A stretch of 64,000 nt of DNA from Fodinibius sp964490705. GTDB taxonomy: Bacteria; Bacteroidota; Rhodothermia; Balneolales; Balneolaceae. The notes below the pieces were generated by a model. That model had not been told where the DNA came from. It saw nothing but the letters and a program-made list of their open reading frames with translations, and did not search any database. This document shows, piece by piece, positions 9,368 through 17,314 of the stretch. Numbering within the stretch: the stretch's first letter is position 1; each line of letters opens with the position of its first letter. The stretch is from the NCBI GenBank assembly GCA_964490705.1, contig CAZBCG010000001.1, positions 124,001 through 188,000 on the forward strand, given 5' to 3'. Both the position numbers and the translations under genes were made by a program.

Positions 9368-9822
9368 ATCTAATTATGTTAACAACCCTGTGGATAAATA
9401 TGTGTAAAACTTCTTCTCAAAATAGATCCATAAAAACCAACAAAAATTCTCCACAGCTATCAACAACTAAATCTGATTATCAACAGGTTATCCAATAAAA
9501 ATTTAATGTCTATAACATTTTTTGCTTGACACTCACTTTTCTGTGAATTGTTAATAACTCAAATATAATTTCGCTAAGTATTTGTTTTTGTTAAAAATAT
9601 TATCCACAAAATAATCCACAATCCATCTTTCCTATATTTTATATCGTGTATTAAAAAGTTTTCCACTTATCCACACGATTTACTATGTACTACAAATATT
9701 ATAATCTTATTGTATTTAATGCTTTCCGGTGGATAATGTGGAGAAAAAATCCTTAAAAACGAGATCCAAGTTAGCTATATTCATATCTGCTAGAAAGCAA
9801 TGCTATCCAAAATGAATATCTG
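9368..9822. other. oriC: Putative chromosomal replication origin (oriC): DnaA-box cluster in AT-rich gap
   Basis: This 455-bp gene-free, AT-rich gap contains three perfect DnaA boxes: TGTGGATAA at 9389-9397 (minus), TTATCCACA at 9600-9608 (plus) and TTATCCACA at 9667-9675 (plus). One-mismatch boxes are at 9447-9455, 9477-9485, 9612-9620, 9728-9736 and 9737-9745, and TTTTACACA is at 9401-9409 (minus). Very AT-rich segments at about 9500-9600 and 9676-9722 could serve for unwinding. dnaA is not adjacent, which is not unusual in this group. No other intergenic region in the window has such a cluster. GC-skew inversion was not computed. Confidence 0.68.
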
Positions 9823-10827
9823 ATGTCTGAGAAAAAAATTACTTACAAAGATGCCGGCGTTGATATCGAAGCCGGGGAAGAAATGGTGGAATCCATCAAA
9901 GGATTAGTACAACAAACTCACAGCGATGCGGTCCTTAAAAACATCGGCGGTTTCGGGGGATTCTTTCGTCCCGATTTAGGCAGCTATGATGATCCCGTTT
10001 TTGTAAGCAGCGTGGATGGTGTAGGAACCAAGCTGATTGTGGCTTTTAAATCCGAAAAATACGACACTGTGGGACAGGATTTAGTTAATCACTGCGTGAA
10101 TGATATTGCAGTTTGCGGAGCTGATCCACTGTTTTTCCTGGATTACTTTTCCACTGGTAAACTCGAGCAGGATGTAGGTTATGAGGTCGTCAAAGGATTT
10201 ACCCAGGCCTGCAGAGAAAACGGCGTAGCGCTCATCGGTGGCGAAACAGCCGAAATGCCTGATATCTACAGCGAAGGGGAATTTGACCTGGCCGGCACGA
10301 TCGTGGGAATGGTTGATCGCGAAAAAGTGATTGACGGTTCGGATATAAAAAAAGGAGATCTTTTGCTTGGCTACCCTAGCACTGGCCTGCATACCAACGG
10401 CTATTCGCTGGCACGCAAGGTGCTGTTTTCAGAATATGATGTCAGCGACAAGGTGGATGAACTTGACACTACGGTTGGCGAAGCACTGCTAGCTGTTCAC
10501 AAGTCGTATCTTCCAATTATTAGCAAACTTCGTGATATCGAGGGAGTCAATGGATTTTCACATATTACCGGGGGCGGCATTATCGGCAATACCAAGCGCG
10601 TGGTTCCGGATGGGATGCAAATTGAGGTCGATTGGAAGGCGTGGGAACGACCGCCGTTGTTTAAACTCATTCAAGAACTCGGCAATGTGCCTGAAGATGA
10701 TATGCGATCGACGTTTAATTTGGGTATCGGACTTATTGCAATCGTTGATCAAAATTCGGCAGATGAGGTAAAAGAAGCAGCATTGCAGATGAATGAAAAA
10801 GTAATTACCATGGGACGAATTAGTTAA
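9823..10827 (+). CDS. purM: Phosphoribosylformylglycinamidine cyclo-ligase
   Basis: A 334-residue AIR synthetase catalysing the ATP-dependent closure of FGAM to aminoimidazole ribotide, the fifth step of de novo purine synthesis. The conserved DGVGTK motif is at residues 65-70 and the GGETAEMPD motif near 143-151. The C-terminal half has the HITGGGI element. Length is normal for the family. It lies immediately right of the origin-like region and stands 31 bp before the exporter genes, which are probably separate in function. Confidence 0.96.
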   Translation: MSEKKITYKDAGVDIEAGEEMVESIKGLVQQTHSDAVLKNIGGFGGFFRPDLGSYDDPVFVSSVDGVGTKLIVAFKSEKYDTVGQDLVNHCVNDIAVCGADPLFFLDYFSTGKLEQDVGYEVVKGFTQACRENGVALIGGETAEMPDIYSEGEFDLAGTIVGMVDREKVIDGSDIKKGDLLLGYPSTGLHTNGYSLARKVLFSEYDVSDKVDELDTTVGEALLAVHKSYLPIISKLRDIEGVNGFSHITGGGIIGNTKRVVPDGMQIEVDWKAWERPPLFKLIQELGNVPEDDMRSTFNLGIGLIAIVDQNSADEVKEAALQMNEKVITMGRIS

Positions 10828-10858
10828 CAGGCTGTACATCGGGGTACGCTGATAGCGC

Positions 10859-12340
10859 ATGTTTTTACTGTTTAAACAGAAGTGGATACAAATCTTACGT
10901 TCCGTAGCTCTGGGACGTAAGATAGCAACGGGTATATTTCTGGCCTTCATTGGATTTCTGTTGCTGAGCGCGATCTTATCTCTTGGATTTGGACTGGAGC
11001 TGATCGTAGAAAAAGAAATTGGCACCCAGGATGTCGTTGGCTATCTCAACACCTACCTCCTGTTCTTTTTCTTATTTGAAATGTTGTATCGCATGATGCT
11101 GCAAAAAGTATCGGCGATGGAATTAGAACACTATTTGCACTTGCCGATCGGGCGATCTAAAATCATCTATTTTGTGCTGATCACTTCTTTTATTTCGGCA
11201 ATGAATCTGGTCCCTATTTTCCTGTTTGCACCTTTTACGTTTACCCAACTAAGTAGTGCGCTGGGGATAAAAGCGGCATCCTTTTGGTTGGGTACGATCA
11301 TCGGCATCAGCTGGAGTTTGCACTGGTTTATCCTGTGGTTTAAACATAAGTTTGGCGATAACCTGTGGTTTGTGATCGGCTTTTTTACGGTAATTCTCAG
11401 CACTTTTACCGCAGCATATTATCAGATTTTCAATATTGGGATGTTGCTCGAGCCGTTTATGTCAGCTTCATTACAGAGTATTATACCGCTGCTTTCGACG
11501 GCAGTGCTGGGGACATTTGGATATTACCTGGCCTTTAATCACTACAGAGAGCATGCTTATATCGAAGATTTTCAGCAGCAGGAAAAGAAATCAGGACAAA
11601 CCTCGCCGTCCCTGTTTGGTGATTTTGGATTAGCCGGAGAACTGGCCGATCAGGAGTTAAAACTGATTTTGCGTCATAAAAAGAGCCGTACCTATCTGTG
11701 GATTTCATTGCTTTTTGTCGCCTATGGACTTTGGTTTTATACCGATGCTGACATGATTGGTGATGAAGTAATTTCCTTTCTAACGATCTTCATCGGTATC
11801 TTTATTACCGGCAGTTTTTTGATCAACTACGGACAATTTTTTCTAAGCTGGAATTCGCCCTATTTCGATTTCTTTTTGGTTAGGAAGCAGGGCATACGAT
11901 CGCTGGTACAGGGAAAATATCTTATTTTTCTAAGCGTGTCGCTGGTGTGCTTTATATTGTGTATTCCCTACGTTTACTTTGCCTGGGAGTCTCTGTTGAT
12001 CAATCTGGCCTGTTTTCTGTTCAATATTGGGATCAATGTGCATGTTATCATGCTGATGGGATTGTGGAAACCGCAACCCATTAATCTGCAAGAAGGTAAT
12101 ATGTTTAGCATGGATGGTATGGGCGCTGCACAAATTTTAATGGGAATTCCCATCATCCTGCTACCGTATATCGTATATCTGCCATTTAGCCTGTTGGCAA
12201 GTGCAGAAATTGGACTGGTAGCCATCGCCATTACTGGCATATTTGGACTACTGTTTTATGAGCCCCTTATAGAACTGCATACAAAAAGACTTCGAAAAAA
12301 GAGATATAATATAGCCGCCTCATTCCGTCAAGAATTATGA
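10859..12340 (+). CDS. ABC exporter membrane subunit, DUF5687 family
   Basis: A 493-residue polytopic protein with roughly ten to twelve hydrophobic segments, starting MFLLFKQKWIQILRS and followed by repeated membrane helices to the C-terminus. No catalytic motif is visible. DUF5687 proteins are typical of Bacteroidota-like phyla and are found next to an ABC ATPase, as here. The stop codon overlaps the ATPase start by 4 bp (ATGA), which argues for translational coupling and a two-subunit exporter. The substrate is unknown. Confidence 0.82.
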   Translation: MFLLFKQKWIQILRSVALGRKIATGIFLAFIGFLLLSAILSLGFGLELIVEKEIGTQDVVGYLNTYLLFFFLFEMLYRMMLQKVSAMELEHYLHLPIGRSKIIYFVLITSFISAMNLVPIFLFAPFTFTQLSSALGIKAASFWLGTIIGISWSLHWFILWFKHKFGDNLWFVIGFFTVILSTFTAAYYQIFNIGMLLEPFMSASLQSIIPLLSTAVLGTFGYYLAFNHYREHAYIEDFQQQEKKSGQTSPSLFGDFGLAGELADQELKLILRHKKSRTYLWISLLFVAYGLWFYTDADMIGDEVISFLTIFIGIFITGSFLINYGQFFLSWNSPYFDFFLVRKQGIRSLVQGKYLIFLSVSLVCFILCIPYVYFAWESLLINLACFLFNIGINVHVIMLMGLWKPQPINLQEGNMFSMDGMGAAQILMGIPIILLPYIVYLPFSLLASAEIGLVAIAITGIFGLLFYEPLIELHTKRLRKKRYNIAASFRQEL

Positions 12341-13035
12341 TTTCAATAACTGACTTACAAAAGAAGTACAACCAGGAAACGGTACTCCAGATAGATGAGT
12401 TGACCATTCCACAGGGCGAATGTTTTGGATTAGTGGGCAATAACGGAGCCGGAAAGACAACACTTTTTCAGCTTATTTTGGATCTCATTCGTCCTACACA
12501 TGGACAGGTGTTTATTGAAAACGAGGATGTAAGCAACACCGAAGAGTGGAAGCAATATGTGGGCACTTATTTGGATAAATATATGCTGCTCACCTATTTA
12601 ACGCCGGATGAATACTTTGAGACGCTCCGGAAAATTTACGGCCTGTCCGATGAAGATCTCTCTATTCATCTGAACAAATTCACCGACTTGTTCAATGGAG
12701 AGATAATTGGAAGTGATAAGTATATCCGGGATCTCTCAAAGGGAAATCTCAAAAAAGTGGGTATTGCCTCGGCCATGCTGGGAAACAAAAATATTGTGCT
12801 CTTGGATGAGCCGTTTGAAAATTTGGATCCTACCTCACAAAATCGACTCAAAAAAATCATCACCGAAGAAAAAGAACAAAATCAGGTAACGTATCTCATA
12901 TCTAGCCACGATCTGGCACATGTTACCAATGTATGTGATCGTATTGTGTTGTTGGAAAAGGGACTCATAAAAAAAGACTTAAAATCCGAGAAAGAAGAAA
13001 TGACCACAGAGCTGAACGAATATTTTAATGTATAG
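12337..13035 (+). CDS. ABC transporter ATP-binding protein
   Basis: A 232-residue ATPase. Walker A is GNNGAGKTT (34-42), the signature is LSKGN (133-137, a variant of LSGGQ), and Walker B is NIVLLDEP (152-159). The switch His is in SSHD near residue 190. It overlaps the DUF5687 permease gene by 4 bp and is its obvious partner at the inner membrane. The LSKGN-type signature is common in exporter ATPases of the CcmA/NodI type. No intrinsic terminator was seen downstream. Confidence 0.93.
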   Translation: MISITDLQKKYNQETVLQIDELTIPQGECFGLVGNNGAGKTTLFQLILDLIRPTHGQVFIENEDVSNTEEWKQYVGTYLDKYMLLTYLTPDEYFETLRKIYGLSDEDLSIHLNKFTDLFNGEIIGSDKYIRDLSKGNLKKVGIASAMLGNKNIVLLDEPFENLDPTSQNRLKKIITEEKEQNQVTYLISSHDLAHVTNVCDRIVLLEKGLIKKDLKSEKEEMTTELNEYFNV

Positions 13036-13154
13036 AGAAATATAGTCTTGGTATTATCTCAGCTCTGTTAACTTGCAGTAATCAAGTATCAGCCAGTCAG
13101 GACAAAAGAAAATTAGGATTAGATAGATAGGCTGTCGTATCTTCTCATCAAAAA

Positions 13155-13531
13155 ATGGGAAGAATATTAGCTATTCTTTTCGGCGGTTTTATCTTTATTG
13201 GATGTCAACCAGAACAGTAGCTGCCAACCGGGCGCTGGTCGGGATATTTGACGCCAATGAATCACCCCGAAATGCAAAATCCCATCGCCTATCAAGTGGT
13301 TATGAGGGAGAAGAATTACAAATCAGCATCGTCGGACACGATAGTAGTTTAATTTCAACAAAAGAGATATTACTCACCGCAGATACACTCTACTTTTCCT
13401 TTAGTGAACCCGAAGAACAAGTGGAATTGGATTGCGCACTTGCCAAAAATAAAGCAGCTGAATTTAGTGGAAAGTGTGTAGATCCCTCGGGAAAATGGGC
13501 AAAATTTACGATGACTCCGCCAACAAATTAA
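13155..13531 (+). pseudogene. Broken lipoprotein gene (nonsense plus frameshift)
   Basis: ATG 13155 opens a lipoprotein signal (MGRILAILFGGFIFIGC) that stops at TAG 13218-13220, codon 22. The same frame continues after the stop with plausible protein (LPTGRWSGYLTPMNHPEMQN...AYQVV) up to about 13307. The sequence then continues sensibly in another frame (YEGEELQISIVG...) to 13531. Insertion of one T in the GGTT at about 13305-13308 would restore a continuous reading. An intact product would be a small exported lipoprotein of about 124 residues and unknown function. Both lesions could also be sequencing errors. Confidence 0.65.
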
Positions 13532-13689
13532 ATCAGTGTTATTTATTGCTGTGTGCCTGGCTGGTTTTATTGATTGACTGAGATCCAAGGAGTATAATAA
13601 AGAAGATGAGAATTACAGCCATCACATCCGCCATGGATGATAAGGCAGGATAATGGATCCAAATTTAAATCATAAAGATATCCATAGTT

Positions 13690-14226
13690 ATGAAAGCATT
13701 ATTAAAAATAAGTTTATCAGTGTTACTTGTGCTCGCAATCGGATATCAGCCGACAAACGGGCAAGAAGCAAATAACAATTTCAAAACGCAGTTTAGCCAG
13801 CATTTCCAGTATGCCTCACGGGTGCTGTCGCTGGCCGAAGCCATACCGGCTGACAAATATGATTGGCGTCCGGAAGAAGACGTTTTTTCTGTAGAAAGAG
13901 TATATACCCATATTGCTCGGTATAACTACTATTACCTTGAAAGTTCGCTGGGAATTCCCGCACCTGATGATGTGGATATTGACAGTATAGAATCCATCAC
14001 CGGTAAAGATGAAGTCGTAGATATTTTAGAACGATCAATCGAGCATGTAAAAAAATCAATAGGTAAGATGCCCGAATCCAAACTGGCCAAATCAACCGAG
14101 ATGTACGGCAGAACGGTGAATGGACAAGCAGTGCTAATGCAGCTGATTACCCATATGAGTGAGCACGTCGGCCAATCGATAGCCTATGCCCGCATGAATG
14201 GAATTACACCACCGTGGAGCGAGTAA
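13690..14226 (+). CDS. Exported DinB-like protein
   Basis: A 178-residue protein with an N-terminal signal peptide (MKALLKISLSVLLVLAIGYQPTNGQ) followed by a DinB four-helix bundle. The three metal-ligand-type histidines characteristic of the superfamily appear near FSVERVYTHIARYN, and in LITHMSEHVGQSIAY close to the end. DinB proteins include metal-dependent thiol transferases such as bacillithiol transferase. An exported version cannot use cytoplasmic thiols in the same way, so the role is unknown. It is convergent with fabF with only 9 bp between. Confidence 0.83.
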   Translation: MKALLKISLSVLLVLAIGYQPTNGQEANNNFKTQFSQHFQYASRVLSLAEAIPADKYDWRPEEDVFSVERVYTHIARYNYYYLESSLGIPAPDDVDIDSIESITGKDEVVDILERSIEHVKKSIGKMPESKLAKSTEMYGRTVNGQAVLMQLITHMSEHVGQSIAYARMNGITPPWSE

Positions 14227-14235
14227 TCCTAAAAA

Positions 14236-15486
14236 CTATACTTTTTTAAACACTACAATGCCATTGTGACCGCCAAAGCCGAAGGTGTTGCTCATTGCTA
14301 CATTCACCTCTTTTTCAATAGCTTCGTTGAGCACAATCTGTAGTCCCGAGGGAATCTTTTCATCAACATTCTCGGTATTGATAGTCGGTGGAATAACGCC
14401 TTCGTTGATTGCTTTGATACTTGCAATAGCTTCAATAGCTCCCGCTGCACCGAGCAGGTGACCCGTCATTGATTTTGTTGCGTTGATATGCAGATGATCA
14501 GGGTCTTCTCCAAATACATTGGTAATGGCTTTGGTTTCACTGATGTCGCCCACCGGAGTGGAGGTGGCATGCGTATTTAGATGGTCAACGTCCTCAGCAT
14601 TAAGCTCACTGTCTTCAAGTGCCTGCTGCATGGCCACCGTCGCCCCCCTGCCTTCGGGATGCGTAGCTGTCATATGATAGGCATCGGCCGTCATCGCTGC
14701 ACCCGTGACCTCTCCATAGATGTTGGCACCGCGGGCTTTGGCGTGTTCATACTCTTCCAGGATGAGTGTGGCTGCACCTTCGCCCATCACAAAACCGTCG
14801 CGATCTTTATCGAATGGACGGGAAGCATGTTTGGGATCGTCGTTGCGCTGCGACATGGCACGCATGGCCGAAAATCCACCGAACGATGATTCTGTGATGC
14901 CCGCTTCCGATCCGCCGGTAATCATCACTTTTGCCTTACCCCAGCGGATGTAGTTGAGGGCATCCATAATGGCGGTGTTGGAGGTAGCACAGGCCGAAAC
15001 GGTCGCGTAGTTAATGCCCATGAGACCATACTTCATCGAGATAAGTCCCGGTGCCATGTTGATAATCAGCTTGGGAACGAAGAAGGGATTAAACCGTGGG
15101 GTATAATCATTTTCGGCATAATTTTTGACCTCTTCTTCAAAGGTGTGCATACCGCCCTGCCCACTGCCCCAGATAACGCCGGTGTCGAAAGGATCCATTT
15201 CGTCAAAATCGAGTCCCGAATCTTTGACTGCCTGATCGGTTGAGACCAGTGCGTATTGGGCATAAGGATCGGAACGACGAATCATGTTGTGTTCCAGGTG
15301 TTCACTTACGTCAAAATCTTTGAGTTCGCAGGCGAAGTGAGTGCGAAATTCGGAGGGATCGAAATTGGTGATACGATCGGCACCGCTGACGCCATTGCTC
15401 AGGTTGTCCCAAAAATCTTCAACATCGTTTCCAAGCGGAGATAATGCGCCCAATCCAGTGATGACGACACGTTTCGGTTTGCTCAT
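14236..15486 (-). CDS. fabF: 3-oxoacyl-[acyl-carrier-protein] synthase II
   Basis: A 416-residue condensing enzyme of type II fatty acid synthesis, extending acyl-ACP with malonyl-ACP in the cytoplasm. The catalytic triad is visible: Cys166 in VSACATS, His306 in NTHATSTP and His343 in TGHLLGAAG. The conserved GFGGHN sits near the C-terminus. The length is that of FabF, not FabB or FabH. No acpP lies next to it in this window, unlike the usual acpP-fabF order. Confidence 0.96.
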   Translation of the reverse strand: MSKPKRVVITGLGALSPLGNDVEDFWDNLSNGVSGADRITNFDPSEFRTHFACELKDFDVSEHLEHNMIRRSDPYAQYALVSTDQAVKDSGLDFDEMDPFDTGVIWGSGQGGMHTFEEEVKNYAENDYTPRFNPFFVPKLIINMAPGLISMKYGLMGINYATVSACATSNTAIMDALNYIRWGKAKVMITGGSEAGITESSFGGFSAMRAMSQRNDDPKHASRPFDKDRDGFVMGEGAATLILEEYEHAKARGANIYGEVTGAAMTADAYHMTATHPEGRGATVAMQQALEDSELNAEDVDHLNTHATSTPVGDISETKAITNVFGEDPDHLHINATKSMTGHLLGAAGAIEAIASIKAINEGVIPPTINTENVDEKIPSGLQIVLNEAIEKEVNVAMSNTFGFGGHNGIVVFKKV

Positions 15487-15712
15487 TGTACAGATAATCT
15501 AAATTTGTTAGAAAATAACAGGAATGTATGAAGCTAGTTGACGAGGTAGAAGGCCAAAATATTACGGATTCTGATACCATCAACCAGCCGGGTGTAATAA
15601 ACTAAACCTATCCGAGAAAAGGAACATCAATAGTTTTGATCTATCCTCTATTAAATAGTATTGGATGTTGTGCGAACCTAAAATTGTGCATCAAAATGAG
15701 GAAATAAAAAAA

Positions 15713-15731
15713 GCCCTCCAGAATGGAGGGC
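15713..15731 (-). terminator. Intrinsic terminator of the SnoaL-like gene
   Basis: GCCCTCCA-gaa-TGGAGGGC is a perfect 8-bp stem. On the minus strand it is followed by a run of seven T residues, 29 bp after the stop of the SnoaL-like gene. The rest of the gap up to fabF (15487-15712) holds nothing recognisable. Confidence 0.9.
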
Positions 15732-15759
15732 TCAAAAAGGAAAGGAAAATTACCGGAGG

Positions 15760-16125
15760 TTAGTCACTTTGAGTACCGTAAAACCGTTCGGTAGCAATTT
15801 CGTCACCATCCCAGTGTTGTACGGCAACCTGCTCAATATCCATCGGTTCATCAGTACCTTTGAACGTTACGGTCATTGTTGATTCAACGGCGGTGATGCC
15901 TTCTTCTTCGTTTGCAGTAATGCCGGAAACATCAATTCCGTGAAATTCTTCTACGCTGCCGAAGAACTCTTTTTCACGATCGCGATTGGCATCTTTTCCT
16001 TCGACAGGAGTACCGTCTTCCAAGATCATGGTCACATCTTCAGCATAATATTCTTCAAATGCATCCATTGCCGTTCCTTGTGCAACATGATCATATATGT
16101 CTGTAATTTTTTCTAAGTAACTCAT
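15760..16125 (-). CDS. SnoaL-like / NTF2-fold protein
   Basis: A 121-residue acidic protein with the pattern of the SnoaL-like NTF2 fold. It has an N-terminal helix (YDHVAQGTAMDAFEEYYAEDVTMILEDG) with the typical YAEDV turn, followed by a beta-sheet region ending in VQHWDGDEIATERFYG. Such small alpha+beta barrels include isomerases, limonene epoxide hydrolase relatives and binding proteins of unknown function. No catalytic assignment is possible. It has its own terminator and is monocistronic. Confidence 0.8.
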   Translation of the reverse strand: MSYLEKITDIYDHVAQGTAMDAFEEYYAEDVTMILEDGTPVEGKDANRDREKEFFGSVEEFHGIDVSGITANEEEGITAVESTMTVTFKGTDEPMDIEQVAVQHWDGDEIATERFYGTQSD

Positions 16126-16277
16126 AAAACTAAATTTACTTTAATGTTGAAGTATTAGTGAGGTGTTATAACTATGCTGAACAAGAAATCGTTTACGAAA
16201 GGAGAAATTTTTTTGGAGGGATTTCCACAGAAATCTATCTTTCAACTCAGCGAAAAAACAATGCTAGATTATAATTT

Positions 16278-16622
16278 ATGGCCAACGTAAAGCTTATCGA
16301 TATTGCACACGGACGAAGCGGCGACAAGGGCGACGGCAGTAATGTGGGGATTATCGCCCGTCATCCCGATCTGTATCCTTTCTTAAAAGAAAAGCTGACG
16401 GCTGATCTGGTAAAAGAGCATCTGAAACATATCTGCAAGGGAGAAGTAGAGCGTTATGAGTTGCCCAATATTGGCGCACTCAATTTTGTGCTGCACCAAA
16501 GTTTGGGCGGCGGTGGAACGGTATCGCTCAAACTGGATGCGCAGGGAAAAACCCACGCCTCGATGTTACTCCGGATGGATATTGAAGTGCCGGATGAGCT
16601 GCTGCAAAAAGTGGAAAGCTAA
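16278..16622 (+). CDS. Stand-alone AtuA C-terminal-like domain protein
   Basis: A 114-residue protein resembling the C-terminal ferredoxin-fold domain of AtuA/DUF1446 proteins. It begins VKLIDIAHGRSGDKGDGSNV, the family's conserved HGRSGDKG motif, and has the Gly-rich HQSLGGGGTVSLKLD block. In other bacteria this domain is often fused to the DUF1446 domain or encoded beside acyclic terpene catabolism genes. Here it is alone with no such neighbours. The function is unknown. Confidence 0.8.
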   Translation: MANVKLIDIAHGRSGDKGDGSNVGIIARHPDLYPFLKEKLTADLVKEHLKHICKGEVERYELPNIGALNFVLHQSLGGGGTVSLKLDAQGKTHASMLLRMDIEVPDELLQKVES

Positions 16623-16645
16623 CCAACCTCCAACCCGTACAATTC

Positions 16646-17236
16646 TTAGGAAGAGCTTTCTTCTTCACCAATAAATTCAATAGGGATTTTAACCATTGTC
16701 GTATCCCATTGCATCATGATGTTAGTATAATTCTGCTCAATATCGGAAAACCGGATGGTAAAGGCTTCGGTTGATTTTTGCTGCTGCATGGATGGAGCTT
16801 CCACGCGCATCACATCATTGGCTTCATCGTAATCAAAAGCACCCCATTGTCCCAGCGCATCATTGAGGATGATCGTCCACTCATCGTCTTCGTGCGGAAT
16901 TGTAAAGAGCGCATAGGTGCCGGCCGCAAGTTGCTTGCCGCCAAACATAATATCCTTCGTTGTGGTAATTTCGGTCGCTTCATTTGCGCCGGTACGCCAG
17001 ACTTGGTCGTAGGGAACTACATTTCCAAAGATTACGCGATCGCGTTTATAGGGCTGCCCATACACAATTTTAACGTAGGTGTCGGTAGGCTGATGGAGTG
17101 TCTTGGCAATAGCTATGGGACTTTTCCGCCGTTCGGAATCCGGTTCTTCGGGTTGCGGTTGGCTACATCCCGATAATATCAAAAGTACAATAAGGATGAG
17201 TGAATAATATTTGAGGGATTGGGAGAAAGAGATCAT
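16646..17236 (-). CDS. DUF2911 lipoprotein
   Basis: A 196-residue protein with a lipoprotein signal (hydrophobic stretch ending LSGC, Cys24). The DUF2911 signature block follows: VKIVYGQPYKRDRVIFGNVVPYDQVWRTGANEATEI, then GGKQLAAGTYALFTIP and WTIILN. DUF2911 proteins are common outer-envelope lipoproteins in Bacteroidota-like bacteria with no known biochemical role. It ends 24 bp from the convergent AtuA-like gene. Confidence 0.9.
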   Translation of the reverse strand: MISFSQSLKYYSLILIVLLILSGCSQPQPEEPDSERRKSPIAIAKTLHQPTDTYVKIVYGQPYKRDRVIFGNVVPYDQVWRTGANEATEITTTKDIMFGGKQLAAGTYALFTIPHEDDEWTIILNDALGQWGAFDYDEANDVMRVEAPSMQQQKSTEAFTIRFSDIEQNYTNIMMQWDTTMVKIPIEFIGEEESSS

Positions 17237-17314
17237 AATGGATTAATAGATTACAATAAGTAAATGTTGCAAGAAGATGTAATAAAACGCATAAGATAGT
17301 AACAACATTTGAGT

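Noticed and set aside
13202..13531. Intact gene starting at ATG 13202
   Set aside because: The first 32 residues are out-of-frame translation of a segment that encodes better protein in the frame of the upstream lipoprotein signal; the locus is better explained as a broken gene.
13605..13655. Tiny reading frame starting ATG near 13606 with an AAGGAG upstream
   Set aside because: Only about 15 codons, the SD is too far away and there is no terminator; not supported as a gene.
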